A DNA stretch of 64,000 nt from VXYL01 sp965116345 (GCA_965116345.1 OZ220680.1:1860001-1924000); one strand, 5' to 3'. Positions 26,212-33,919 are shown, counted from the first letter of the stretch. A program made the numbers and translations. The notes: a model not told the origin generated them from the sequence alone.

Positions 26212-26239
26212 GGAAGGGCGACCACAAGGGTCGCCCCTA
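26209..26239. repeat. palindromic repeat supplying both hemW and trmB stops
   Basis: The segment begins TAGGG and ends CCCTA. Inside, GGGCGACC (26216-26223) pairs with GGTCGCCC (26229-26236) around a 5-base loop. The first TAG is the stop of hemW on the plus strand, and the final CTA is the stop of trmB on the minus strand. It can form a bidirectional hairpin but has no T-tract. Confidence 0.75.
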
Positions 26240-26902
26240 CGGGGTGTGGCGGTATTCCAGATTCACAACCGGCCGGCCGCCAGCGAGCCCTTTCGCCTCG
26301 AAAGGCGTCACCGGGCGCATGGCGCGGTCCGCCGGACCGCCTTGGAGTCCCGGTTCCGCATCCAGCACGGCCCGCATTTGCTCGGCGTAGGGCGTCCAAT
26401 CGGTGGCCAGCGCGAGCATGCCGCCGACTTCGAGACTCCGGGCGGCGACGGTGGCGAAATCGGCGTCGACCAGGCGCCGCTTGTGGTGGCGCTTCTTCGG
26501 CCAGGGGTCGGGGAAAAAGACGAGCAGTCGATGCAGACAGCCGGGTTCGAGCTTGTGCAGGAAGTGTCGTGCCTCGGTGTCGGCAATGCGTACGTTGTCG
26601 ATGTCGCCGCGGTCGCAGGCCAGCATCAGGGCACCGAAGCCGGGTCGGTAGACGTCAACGCCAACGCAGTTCCAATCGGGATGCGCCATGGCGAGTTCGG
26701 CGAGTGCGGCGCCGTTGCCGAAACCCACTTCTACGACCAGCGGCGCGGTGCGGCCGAAGGCGTCGGTCCAGAACGCGGCGCCGATGGTGTCGGGCGGCAA
26801 ATCCAGGACGTACCGGGACGAGAGGGCCTCGAGCGCGCGAGTCTGGGCGGTCGTCAGCCGACCGCGGCGACGCAGGTAGGCTTGGCGTGGAACCTCGGTC
26901 AG
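26237..26902 (-). CDS. trmB: tRNA (guanine-N7-)-methyltransferase
   Basis: Forms m7G46 in tRNA variable loops. The SAM-binding motif VVEVGFGNGAAL, the family signature FFPDPWPKKRHHKRR and ALATDWTPYAEQM are clear, as is TPFEAKG near the end. The first conventional start in frame is TTG at 26800, but this would drop a conserved N-terminal segment (YLRRRGRLTTAQTRAL) that reads through in frame from CTG 26902. That CTG overlaps the rpoH stop as CTGA, so I extend the gene to it (221 residues). The start is therefore an inference. The TAG stop is in a palindromic repeat. Confidence 0.88.
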   Translation of the reverse strand: MTEVPRQAYLRRRGRLTTAQTRALEALSSRYVLDLPPDTIGAAFWTDAFGRTAPLVVEVGFGNGAALAELAMAHPDWNCVGVDVYRPGFGALMLACDRGDIDNVRIADTEARHFLHKLEPGCLHRLLVFFPDPWPKKRHHKRRLVDADFATVAARSLEVGGMLALATDWTPYAEQMRAVLDAEPGLQGGPADRAMRPVTPFEAKGLAGGRPVVNLEYRHTP

Positions 26903-27792
26903 GCGGCTTCCGCGCTTGCCACCGGCTGCAGAGCGGCCGCGTCCATATGCTTGCGGAGCTTCTTCATGGCGTTCTGTTCGAGCTGCCGGATGCGTTCGGC
27001 GGAGACGCCGTAGCGTTCGGCGAGTTCGATGAGGGTCGTCTTGTCGTCCCGCAGCCAGCGCGATTCGACGATGTCCCGGCTGCGTTCGTCCAGGGACTTG
27101 ATGGCCTCGGTCAGTTGCCGCGAGGCCGTACGCGCGGCGTCCTGTTCGGCGACGATGTCCACAGGATCCGATCCCGCGTCTTCGAGGTAGTAGGCCGGTG
27201 CCACCGGCTTGGCCTCGCCGGAGTCGTCGTCCGGATAGCCGTCGAAGGCGACATCGCGGGACGCCAGGCGCCCCTCCATCTGGGTGACCGTCTCCGGCGG
27301 TACCCCGAGGTCGCTGGCGATCGCCCGGGTCTCGGCGTCGTTCAGCCAGCCGAGCTTCTTCTTGTTGCTGCGCAGGTTGAAGAACAGCTTGCGCTGGGCC
27401 TTGGTGGTGGCGACCTTGACGATGCGCCAGTTGCGCAGGATGAACTCGTGCATCTCGGCGCGGATCCAGTGCACCGCGAAGGACACCAGGCGAACGCCCA
27501 CTTCCGGGTCGAAGCGGCGCACGGCCTTCATGAGTCCCACGTTGCCTTCCTGGATCAAGTCGGCCTGGGAAAGCCCGTAGCCCGAATAGCTGCGGGCGAG
27601 ATGGACGACGAAGCGCATGTGGCAGAGGACCAGTTCGCGCGCCGCCTCCAGGTCCTTCTCGTAGTAGAAGCGTTCCGCGAGCGCGCGCTCCTCCTCGACC
27701 GTCAGCACGGGAAATGCGCTGATGGTCTGGATGTAGGATTCCAAGTCGCGGCCCGGCGAGAGGCTCGCAAGCGAGAGCACGTTCGAACTCAT
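26899..27792 (-). CDS. rpoH: RNA polymerase sigma factor RpoH (sigma32)
   Basis: Heat-shock sigma factor of 297 residues. Region 2 (LIQEGNVGLMKAVRRFDP, VRLVSFAVHWIRAEMHEFIL) is followed by the RpoH box QRKLFFNLR near residue 135, which separates it from RpoD and RpoS, and by the region 4 helix-turn-helix (LAERYGVSAERIRQLEQNAM). ATG 27792 has an excellent GGAGG upstream. A perfect CIRCE operator overlaps the putative promoter, so HrcA repression of rpoH is likely. An exact 14-base tandem duplication sits in the leader. trmB begins at its stop. Confidence 0.97.
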   Translation of the reverse strand: MSSNVLSLASLSPGRDLESYIQTISAFPVLTVEEERALAERFYYEKDLEAARELVLCHMRFVVHLARSYSGYGLSQADLIQEGNVGLMKAVRRFDPEVGVRLVSFAVHWIRAEMHEFILRNWRIVKVATTKAQRKLFFNLRSNKKKLGWLNDAETRAIASDLGVPPETVTQMEGRLASRDVAFDGYPDDDSGEAKPVAPAYYLEDAGSDPVDIVAEQDAARTASRQLTEAIKSLDERSRDIVESRWLRDDKTTLIELAERYGVSAERIRQLEQNAMKKLRKHMDAAALQPVASAEAA

Positions 27793-27836
27793 CTCCTGAC
27801 CTCCTTTAGCTTGTCCAACATCGTGATGTGTCTCTA

Positions 27837-27864
27837 TCAGCACCTGGCCCTCAGCACCTGGCCC
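27837..27864. repeat. 14-base tandem duplication in the rpoH leader
   Basis: TCAGCACCTGGCCC occurs twice back to back without mismatch (27837-27850 and 27851-27864), between the putative rpoH transcription start and its ribosome binding site. It may affect leader structure. Confidence 0.9.
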
Positions 27865-27883
27865 AAGTACCGGTTTAGACCCG

Positions 27884-27913
27884 ATTTTAGCACTCATGTT
27901 CCCCGAGTGCTAA
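27884..27913 (-). promoter_or_regulatory. putative sigma70 promoter of rpoH
   Basis: On the minus strand TTAGCA (27913-27908) and TAAAAT (27889-27884) are separated by 18 bases, giving a start near 27877 and a leader of about 85 bases. The match is 4/6 and 5/6 to consensus. Both elements are overlapped by the CIRCE palindrome, the arrangement expected for direct repression. Confidence 0.5.
27887..27913. promoter_or_regulatory. CIRCE element (HrcA operator)
   Basis: A perfect inverted repeat TTAGCACTC, nine bases, GAGTGCTAA. This is exactly the CIRCE consensus bound by the heat-shock repressor HrcA. It lies about 95 bases upstream of the rpoH start codon, the only rightward boundary being the end of ftsX at 27948. 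hrcA is not in this window. Confidence 0.93.
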
Positions 27914-27947
27914 CCGGCTGCGGCCTTCAACAACGGCGTTTCGACCC

Positions 27948-28928
27948 TCAGACAAGCCTTCTAACTCGCTGTTTCGATGACAGTACTGCCCCCATCACGC
28001 CCAGTATCAGACCACTTCCCAGCAACACTATGTTGAACATGGGGTCGAACCCCAGCAATTCCAAGTCCGTGCCGTAGCTCTCGAATAGGCGCACCAACGG
28101 GCCCTCGACGCCACTCAGCAAGCCGGCGATCAACATGGCGGCGATCAAGCCGCCGCCGGCACCGTAGACGATGCCCAGATAGACGAACGGACGACGGATG
28201 GCCCGGCGGCCGGCGCCGACCAGGACGAGAATCCGCAGTTCGTCCAGCCGCGCGTCGATGGCCAGGTGAACGGCCGCCGAGGCGATCAACACCGTGCCGA
28301 GGCCGAGGACGCCAGCCAACCCCCAGGATAGGCGCCTCACGATCTCCCGGATCGCGGCCAGGCGCTGAAACCAGGTACGTTCCAGCAGCACGTCGTCCAC
28401 GCCTTCGAACCCCGCGAGTTCGAGGCAAAGACGGTCCAGGTGGTCCACGTCCGCATTGGCCGCGACGGACGCCCGGGCGCTCGCCGGCAGCGGATTGTCA
28501 TCCACCAGGGCAAGTGCTTCGGCAACCCCCGTGAGCCGCCGGAATTCGATGAGCGACTCTTCAGGGGGGATGACCCGGACCTCCTCGACACCGCGGGCAC
28601 GTTGCAGGCGGCTGACCACGGCCTGGAGGTGTTCCGGTGCGACCTCGGGAACGAAATACACGGAGATCCCGGAATTGCCGGACCAGCCACCAGCGGCGCG
28701 CGCCAGGTTCATCTCCACGAGATACAGGGCAGCGGGCAGGCTGAGCGCGATGCCGATCATGAGCCAGACCCAGATCGTGGTGCCCAGCTGCGCCGTGACG
28801 TAGGCGAGCGTATCCCGCGCAACGCGACCGTGGTCGCGCCAGGCGGAACCCCAGGGTCGGGGGACCGAGGGCCACACCTCGAACGGCTTGCGCGTTCGTC
28901 CACGGGAAGTCTTCTTAGACCTGGCCAC
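27948..28928 (-). CDS. ftsX: cell division protein FtsX
   Basis: Membrane partner of FtsE in the ABC-like complex that regulates peptidoglycan hydrolases at the septum. It is 326 residues with a basic N-terminus, a first transmembrane helix at about 45-70 (IWVWLMIGIALSLPAALYLV), a large periplasmic loop at about 72-200 (GISVYFVPEVAPEHLQAV), and three C-terminal helices at about 205-320 (SWGLAGVLGLGTVLIASAAV). LARTWFQRL-like WFQRLAAI precedes the second helix as in the family. The start is two bases from the ftsE stop, in the standard order ftsY-ftsE-ftsX-rpoH. Confidence 0.93.
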   Translation of the reverse strand: MARSKKTSRGRTRKPFEVWPSVPRPWGSAWRDHGRVARDTLAYVTAQLGTTIWVWLMIGIALSLPAALYLVEMNLARAAGGWSGNSGISVYFVPEVAPEHLQAVVSRLQRARGVEEVRVIPPEESLIEFRRLTGVAEALALVDDNPLPASARASVAANADVDHLDRLCLELAGFEGVDDVLLERTWFQRLAAIREIVRRLSWGLAGVLGLGTVLIASAAVHLAIDARLDELRILVLVGAGRRAIRRPFVYLGIVYGAGGGLIAAMLIAGLLSGVEGPLVRLFESYGTDLELLGFDPMFNIVLLGSGLILGVMGAVLSSKQRVRRLV

Positions 28929-28930
28929 TT

Positions 28931-29605
28931 TCAGGCTTCCCGGCTGTCGTCGACGATCCGTCCGTGCTCCAGGGCGACCGTTCGACGGCCCAGGGTACGG
29001 ACCAGGTCGATCTCGTGGGTCGCGACGATCACCGTCGTGCCGACATCGACAAAACGACCAAAGAGCCCCATCACGCTCTCGGACAACGCCGGGTCGAGAT
29101 TGCCGGTGGGTTCGTCCGCAAGCAGCAGTTTCGGCCGGTTCGCCACCGCGCGGGCGATCACGACGCGCTGGCGCTCGCCCGCCGACAGGTGGCCCGGCAG
29201 CAGGTGCGCCTTGTCGAGAAGCCCCACGGTGTCGAGCGCAGCGCGTACCCGCCGCTCGGTGTCCCGCGCCCTCATGCCCGCGACCTGCAGCGATACGGCG
29301 ACATTGGCCGATACCGTTCGGCGGGGTAGCAGGTGGTCGTCCTGGAACACCGCACCGAGATGTCGGCGGTAGAGCGGCAGTTGACGGCGCCGTAGGCGGC
29401 CGATGTCGACGCCGTTGACCAGAATGCGCCCCCGGGTGGGCGTTTGCTGGCCGAGCAGGAGCTGCAGGAAGGTGCTCTTGCCAGCGCCCGAGTGGCCCGT
29501 CAGGAACGTCAGCGAGCCGGGAGCAATGGACAACGAGACGTCGTGCAACGCCTCGACGCCGCTGGCGAAGCGTTTGACGACCCGTTGGAACTCGATGCCT
29601 TCCAT
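28931..29605 (-). CDS. ftsE: cell division ATP-binding protein FtsE
   Basis: ABC-type ATPase of 224 residues that energises FtsX. It shows Walker A GHSGAGKSTFLQLLLG near residue 37, a Q-loop region with AVFQDDHLLPRRTV, the signature LSAGERQRVVIARAVANRP near 138, and Walker B LLLADEPTGNLDP near 158. The signature reads LSAGE where FtsE proteins usually have LSGGE, a mild variation compatible with function. The gene sits 24 bases after ftsY. Confidence 0.95.
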   Translation of the reverse strand: MEGIEFQRVVKRFASGVEALHDVSLSIAPGSLTFLTGHSGAGKSTFLQLLLGQQTPTRGRILVNGVDIGRLRRRQLPLYRRHLGAVFQDDHLLPRRTVSANVAVSLQVAGMRARDTERRVRAALDTVGLLDKAHLLPGHLSAGERQRVVIARAVANRPKLLLADEPTGNLDPALSESVMGLFGRFVDVGTTVIVATHEIDLVRTLGRRTVALEHGRIVDDSREA

Positions 29606-29629
29606 TCGACCGGACTCCGGCGACCCGGC

Positions 29630-30595
29630 TCAGGCCAAGTCGCCCAACAAGGCATCCACGAACGGCGCCGCCTCGAAATCCTGCAGGTCATCCACGCCCT
29701 CGCCAACGCCGACGAATCGCAGCGGCAGCCCCGTCGCCGTCGCGATGGCGATGACGACGCCCGCCTTGGCGGTGCCGTCGAGCTTTGTTACCGCCAGCGC
29801 GGTCACGCCGACGGCCCGGTCGAACTCGGTCACCTGGGACAAGGCGTTCTGGCCGACACCGGCATCGAGCACCAGCAGCACCTCGTGGGGCGCGCCGTGG
29901 CCGAACCGTCCCATGACCCGCTTGATCTTCGCCAGTTCGTCCATGAGACCGGTCTTGGCCTGCAACCGGCCGGCGGTGTCCGCGAGCACCACATCGATGC
30001 CGCGCGCCTTGGCGGCGTCAATGGCGTCGAAGATCACCGAGGCGCTGTCCGCCCCCTGGCCTTGGGCGATCACCGGCACGCCGTTGCGGCTGCCCCAGTC
30101 GCCGAGTTGCTCCACCGCAGCGGCCCGGAAGGTGTCTCCCGCGGCCAGTAGAACGCTGTGACCGGCATCGCCGAGTCGCTTGGCGAGCTTGCCGATGAGA
30201 GTCGTCTTGCCCGCGCCATTGACCCCCACGACGAGCACGACGTACGGCCGCGGGTCACCCACGGCAAATGCTTCGGCAAGCGGATCGAGGAGCGCACCAA
30301 GCTCTGCGGTCAGTGCGGCCTTCAGCGCCTTGGCGTCGCCCAGCTCGCGGCGGGAAACCCGTTCCTTCAGGGCCGACATGACCCGCTCCGTGGCATCGAC
30401 GCCGACATCGGCGACCAAGAGCGCCGTCTCGAGTTCATCGAGCACGGCCTGGTCGATGACGCGTTCGCCGAGGATCAGCTCGCCCAGGCCCGCCGCGAGC
30501 CGGTCACGCGTACGCGCCAGCGACCGATTCAATCGGTCCCAGCGCGAGGCGGGTGTCGCCCCCGTGGGGTCGAGTTCCACATTGCTTTTGCGCAC
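29630..30595 (-). CDS. ftsY: signal recognition particle receptor FtsY
   Basis: SRP GTPase that docks ribosome-SRP complexes at the membrane. The NG domain is complete: G1 GVNGAGKTTLIGKLAKRL near residue 123, DTFRAAAVEQL near 152, G3 DTAGRLQ near 206, G4 TKLDGTAKAG near 272, and LRFVGVGEGVDDL near the end. At 321 residues it lacks the long acidic A domain of E. coli FtsY; the N helix region begins almost immediately (RWDRLNRSLARTRDRL). The start is GTG 30595, with another GTG 15 bases downstream. rsmD diverges from it with 63 bases between. Confidence 0.95.
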   Translation of the reverse strand: MRKSNVELDPTGATPASRWDRLNRSLARTRDRLAAGLGELILGERVIDQAVLDELETALLVADVGVDATERVMSALKERVSRRELGDAKALKAALTAELGALLDPLAEAFAVGDPRPYVVLVVGVNGAGKTTLIGKLAKRLGDAGHSVLLAAGDTFRAAAVEQLGDWGSRNGVPVIAQGQGADSASVIFDAIDAAKARGIDVVLADTAGRLQAKTGLMDELAKIKRVMGRFGHGAPHEVLLVLDAGVGQNALSQVTEFDRAVGVTALAVTKLDGTAKAGVVIAIATATGLPLRFVGVGEGVDDLQDFEAAPFVDALLGDLA

Positions 30596-30658
30596 TATTG
30601 GCGTGTTCCATTAGTGGTCGAACGGCGTCGACAGACTCCGCCAACACCGGTAGACGAT

Positions 30659-31222
30659 TTGATCAGCGAGAACCGCAACAAGGTCCGCATTATCGGCGGT
30701 ATGTGGAGAGGGCGAAAGCTCAAGGTGGCCGGGGACCCGGTGCGCCCGACCCCGGACCGGGCCCGCGTGACGTTGTTCAATTGGCTCCTCGCCGACCTCC
30801 CCGGAACGCGGGTCCTCGACCTCTTCGCAGGCACCGGCGTCCTGGGTTTCGAAGCCTTGTCCCGGGGTGCGGTCCACGCCACCTTCGTCGAGCACAATCG
30901 CGCCGCCTGTGCGCTGCTGACGTCCCACCGGGACATGCTCGGTGCCCGTGCCTCGATCAATCGGGTAGATGCCCGGCAATGGCTGGCGCACCGATCCCCG
31001 GACGAACGGTGGGACATCGTCTTCCTCGACCCGCCCTTCGACTCGCCGCTACTGTCGGAGACGGTGTCCGAGGTTGCCGGCCACCTCACCCCCGGCGGCT
31101 CCGTCTACGTGGAGTCGGACGAGACCTTCGACTTGCCCGCCGCGGCGCAGTCGGCTGGATTGACCGTTGCCAAGACCTCCCGGGCGGGCGCGGTGCGGTA
31201 TGCATTGCTGCGCGCCCCATGA
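30659..31222 (+). CDS. rsmD: 16S rRNA (guanine966-N2)-methyltransferase RsmD
   Basis: Methylates G966 of 16S rRNA in the 30S subunit. Recognised by IIGGMWRGRKL at the N-terminus, PTPDRARVTLFNWL near 33, the SAM motif LDLFAGTGVLGFEALSRGA near 52 and the catalytic DIVFLDPPFDSPL near 118. TTG 30659 is used because it gives the family N-terminus (ISENRNKVRIIGG). GTG 30614 is an upstream alternative; neither has a convincing Shine-Dalgarno. Divergence from ftsY and proximity to coaD is the usual gammaproteobacterial arrangement. Confidence 0.92.
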   Translation: MISENRNKVRIIGGMWRGRKLKVAGDPVRPTPDRARVTLFNWLLADLPGTRVLDLFAGTGVLGFEALSRGAVHATFVEHNRAACALLTSHRDMLGARASINRVDARQWLAHRSPDERWDIVFLDPPFDSPLLSETVSEVAGHLTPGGSVYVESDETFDLPAAAQSAGLTVAKTSRAGAVRYALLRAP

Positions 31223-31265
31223 AGAGCTGCGCACCCAATGAGGAATCCGCGTTAACATCGATGGC

Positions 31266-31745
31266 GTGACAAGCGTCGTCTATCCAGGCAGCTTCAATCC
31301 CATCACCAACGGTCATCGTGACATCGTGGAGCGGGCGCTGCGCCTGTTCGACAAGGTGATCGTCGCCGTCGGCACCTCCCCGGACAAGGACCCCGAGACG
31401 CATCTCGCCGAACGCATAGGCCTTTGCCGGCTCGCCCTGGCGGAGTTTGGCGACCAGGTGGAGGTGGAGGGATTCAACGTCCTGCTGGTGGACTACGCAC
31501 GCCTGAAGCACACCCGTTTCATCGTCCGGGGCCTACGCACGATCACGGATTTCGACTACGAGAACCAGATGATCGCCATGAACCAGACCATGGATCCGGA
31601 CGTCGAGTACGTCCTGCTGCCGACGTCCCGCCAGTGGTCGTTCCTGTCGTCGTCCCTGGTACGGGAGATCGCAAGCCTGGGCGGCGACATATCGGCATTC
31701 GTCCATCCCGCGGTGGCGGAGCACTACGGCACCGCCAGCCCGTAG
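31266..31745 (+). CDS. coaD: phosphopantetheine adenylyltransferase
   Basis: Penultimate step of coenzyme A synthesis: adenylation of 4'-phosphopantetheine. The 159-residue protein begins VVYPGSFNPITNGHRDIV, the nucleotidyltransferase T/HxGH region, and has RGLRTITDFDYENQMIAMN near 87 and the WSFLSSSLVREIA motif near 123. The start is GTG 31266. Residue SF in PGSFNP is TF in E. coli, which is common. Its TAG stop opens a GC-rich hairpin. Confidence 0.97.
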   Translation: MTSVVYPGSFNPITNGHRDIVERALRLFDKVIVAVGTSPDKDPETHLAERIGLCRLALAEFGDQVEVEGFNVLLVDYARLKHTRFIVRGLRTITDFDYENQMIAMNQTMDPDVEYVLLPTSRQWSFLSSSLVREIASLGGDISAFVHPAVAEHYGTASP

Positions 31746-31766
31746 GGGCGGGGCTTGTCCCCGCCC
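31743..31766. terminator. hairpin after coaD
   Basis: GGGCGGGG (31746-31753) pairs perfectly with CCCCGCCC (31759-31766) around a 5-base loop, directly after the coaD TAG. There is no T-tract, so intrinsic termination is uncertain. The flanking CCGTAGGGGCG matches the reverse complement of the CGCCCCTACGG repeats elsewhere in the window. Confidence 0.45.
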
Positions 31767-31802
31767 GTGTCGGTGACCGGAACCGCTAGGGCGCGGGGGC
31801 GC

Positions 31803-32510
31803 CTACAACCGACCGAAGAGATCCCCCGCGTCGAAGCGGTAGAGCAGCGATGCCCTGACTTCGATGGCTCCCGGTTCGACCCCGAGGCTGACGCCCTGAT
31901 CCCGATACGTGGACTCCTCGTAGAGCGTATAGGTCCCCCGAACCTGCAGCGCAACGGACTCGCTGAGATCGAATTCGGCACCCGCGCCGAACTTCCAGCC
32001 GAAGTGTTTGGCATCGTCGCTGCCGGACGCATCCAGCGCAGGAATCGTCACGCCCACTTCGCCGCCGGCGTAGCTGCCGCCGAGGAGACCGAACACGGAC
32101 ACATCCCCCAACTGCCCGCCGAAGGCGGACACTTCACCCAAGTCGAAGCCCGCCAGCCACAGCACGTCGGCGACCCACGAGATCTCGGTCTCGACCTCCA
32201 CCTGTGTTCCCAAGAGCGTGAGTTCCTCGGACCCGGCATCGGACCCGGACATGAACCCCGCCTCCACGCCGACGTAGAACCCGCTGCCGACCTCTTCGTC
32301 GGTCTTGGTGACGTATTGCGCCACGAGGCCCGCCGACGGGCTGACACCGGGGTCGGCCGAAGCCGATACGGACAGCGCCGACACTTCGACGTCCATGCGC
32401 CAATCCGGAACGCCGGCCTGGGCACCGACGCGAAACTCGTCGGCCGCGGCCGGCGCGCCAAACCCCAACAGCAATGACATGGCACCCGCCAGCAGTGATT
32501 TATCGAACAC
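31803..32510 (-). CDS. predicted small outer-membrane beta-barrel protein
   Basis: A 235-residue secreted protein of unknown role. An N-terminal signal peptide is clear (LLAGAMSLLLGFGAPAAA, cleavage near residue 23). The mature part alternates polar and hydrophobic residues in the manner of a beta-barrel (GFYVGVEAGFM, VFGLLGGSYAGGEVGV, FGWKFGAGAEFDL). It ends IEVRASLLYRFDAGDLFGRL, a C-terminal strand that resembles outer-membrane sorting signals. The start is GTG 32510, with AGGAAA just upstream. Acidic composition and repeated Gly/Ala are typical of small porin-like proteins. The TAG stop lies in a short TAG...CTA inverted repeat. Confidence 0.7.
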   Translation of the reverse strand: MFDKSLLAGAMSLLLGFGAPAAADEFRVGAQAGVPDWRMDVEVSALSVSASADPGVSPSAGLVAQYVTKTDEEVGSGFYVGVEAGFMSGSDAGSEELTLLGTQVEVETEISWVADVLWLAGFDLGEVSAFGGQLGDVSVFGLLGGSYAGGEVGVTIPALDASGSDDAKHFGWKFGAGAEFDLSESVALQVRGTYTLYEESTYRDQGVSLGVEPGAIEVRASLLYRFDAGDLFGRL

Positions 32511-32585
32511 TTGGTTTCCTTCCCTTCCTCGGCTCGCGCGACAGCGTACCCAAACCCCGGCCAGAGCGAAACAAACGCGGGAATC

Positions 32586-33395
32586 TCAGCTTTGGCATTT
32601 TGGGCAGTACACGGTTGTCCGGCCTGCCAACCAAACCTCCTTGAGCGTCGTGGCACAACGGACGCAGGCCTCGCCGCCACGCCCGTAGACCGCCAACTCG
32701 TGCGCGAAGTAGCCGGGTCGGCCATCGGCGCCGGTGAAATCCCGGAGCGTGGTCCCCCCGCTCTGGATGGCGCTCGCCAGCGTCGCCTTGACCGCGGCCA
32801 CGAGTTCGGCGAGCCGGGACCGCGTCAGCAGACCCGCCGCGACACGCGGTCGAATGCCGGCGAGGAACAGCGCCTCGTTGGCGTAGATGTTGCCGACGCC
32901 GACCACCACCTTGGCATTCATCAAGAGGTTCTTGACGGCGATCTTCCGACGGCGCGCGCACGCGGCGAGATACGCGGGGTCGAAATCCCGGGATAGCGGC
33001 TCCGGGCCCAGGTCCCGAAGCAGCCAGTGATCCTCCACCGGGTGTCTGTGCCAATGCACGCTGCCGAAGCGACGCGGGTCGGTCAAACGCACGGCGCGCC
33101 CGTCGTCGAGTTCGAAGTCCACGTGGTCGTGCTTGCCGGGCGGGGTGTCCGCAGGAACCACCGACAGGTGCCCGGACATGCCGAGGTGAACGATCAGGCA
33201 GCCGCTCTCCACGGGCAGCAGCAGGTACTTGGCTCGGCGGCCGATCGGTCCGAGGCGCTGGCCGCCAATCGAGGCGGGCAGTTCGACCGGCCAGCGCAGC
33301 GACGCGTTGCGCACCACGACCCGATGCAGCCGTCGACCCGTCAACACGGCATCGAGGCCGCGACGAGTGGTCTCGACTTCGGGGAGTTCAGGCAG
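32586..33395 (-). CDS. mutM: formamidopyrimidine-DNA glycosylase
   Basis: Base-excision repair glycosylase/AP lyase for 8-oxoguanine. The N-terminal sequence after the start is PELPEVETTRRGLD, where Pro (after Met removal) is the catalytic nucleophile and Glu follows. IGRRAKYLLL near residue 56 carries the conserved lysine, and the C-terminal zinc finger is CVRC...YCPKC. The only codon immediately before PELPE is CTG (33395). It is preceded by GAGGA with seven bases of spacing, and no ATG/GTG/TTG precedes the proline without a long unrelated extension. I therefore call a CTG start; 269 residues is the normal length. Confidence 0.93.
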   Translation of the reverse strand: MPELPEVETTRRGLDAVLTGRRLHRVVVRNASLRWPVELPASIGGQRLGPIGRRAKYLLLPVESGCLIVHLGMSGHLSVVPADTPPGKHDHVDFELDDGRAVRLTDPRRFGSVHWHRHPVEDHWLLRDLGPEPLSRDFDPAYLAACARRRKIAVKNLLMNAKVVVGVGNIYANEALFLAGIRPRVAAGLLTRSRLAELVAAVKATLASAIQSGGTTLRDFTGADGRPGYFAHELAVYGRGGEACVRCATTLKEVWLAGRTTVYCPKCQS

Positions 33396-33483
33396 CGGAC
33401 GATCCTCAGCCGGCCTAGTCGGCGCAAGTCGGCGCAAGTCGGCGTATGCCTTAACGCAACGGCGACCGCGCGCCCTGCTTGGG

Positions 33484-33639
33484 CTACTTGATCTTGTCTT
33501 CGCGGTAGACGACGTGCTTGCGCACGACCGGATCGAACTTCTTGAGTTCGAGCTTGTCGGGCATCGTCCGCTTGTTCTTGGTGGTCGTGTAGTAGTGACC
33601 CGTTCCGGCACTCGATACGAGCTTGATCTTCTCGCGCAT
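33484..33639 (-). CDS. rpmG: 50S ribosomal protein L33
   Basis: A 51-residue basic ribosomal protein of the large subunit. It begins MREKIKLVSSAGTGHYYTTT and contains NKRTMPDKLELKKFDPVVRKHV, the standard L33 sequence of gammaproteobacteria. It has no zinc-binding cysteines, so it is the C- form. It lies four bases downstream of rpmB and is co-transcribed with it. mutM follows 88 bases on, with its own Shine-Dalgarno. Confidence 0.98.
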   Translation of the reverse strand: MREKIKLVSSAGTGHYYTTTKNKRTMPDKLELKKFDPVVRKHVVYREDKIK

Positions 33640-33643
33640 GTCT

Positions 33644-33919
33644 TCAACCCTCCCCTGCAGCGCGGCTCGACACCTTGCGGGATTGGCGGCCTGTTTCGCG
33701 CTTCGCGATGTCCCGCAACACCGCTTCAATTCCCTTCTTGTCGATCACGCGCATGCCGGCCGCCGACACGCGCAGGCGGACGAAACGGTTCTCGGAAGGC
33801 ACCCAGAACCGGTGGTAGTGCAGATTGGGCGCGAACGTCCGGCGCGTCTTGTTGTGCGCGTGCGAGACGTTGTTGCCGTGCATCGGGCGCTTGCCCGTGA
33901 CCTGGCAGACTTTCGACAT
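33644..33919 (-). CDS. rpmB: 50S ribosomal protein L28
   Basis: Ribosomal protein L28, beginning MSKVCQVTGKRPMHGNNVSH with AHNKTRRTFAPNLHYHRFW, as in E. coli. It is 91 residues long, about 13 more than the enteric protein, with a basic tail (RQSRKVSSRAAGEG). The first gene of an rpmB-rpmG unit, it has a recognisable promoter just upstream (33946-33974). Confidence 0.98.
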   Translation of the reverse strand: MSKVCQVTGKRPMHGNNVSHAHNKTRRTFAPNLHYHRFWVPSENRFVRLRVSAAGMRVIDKKGIEAVLRDIAKRETGRQSRKVSSRAAGEG

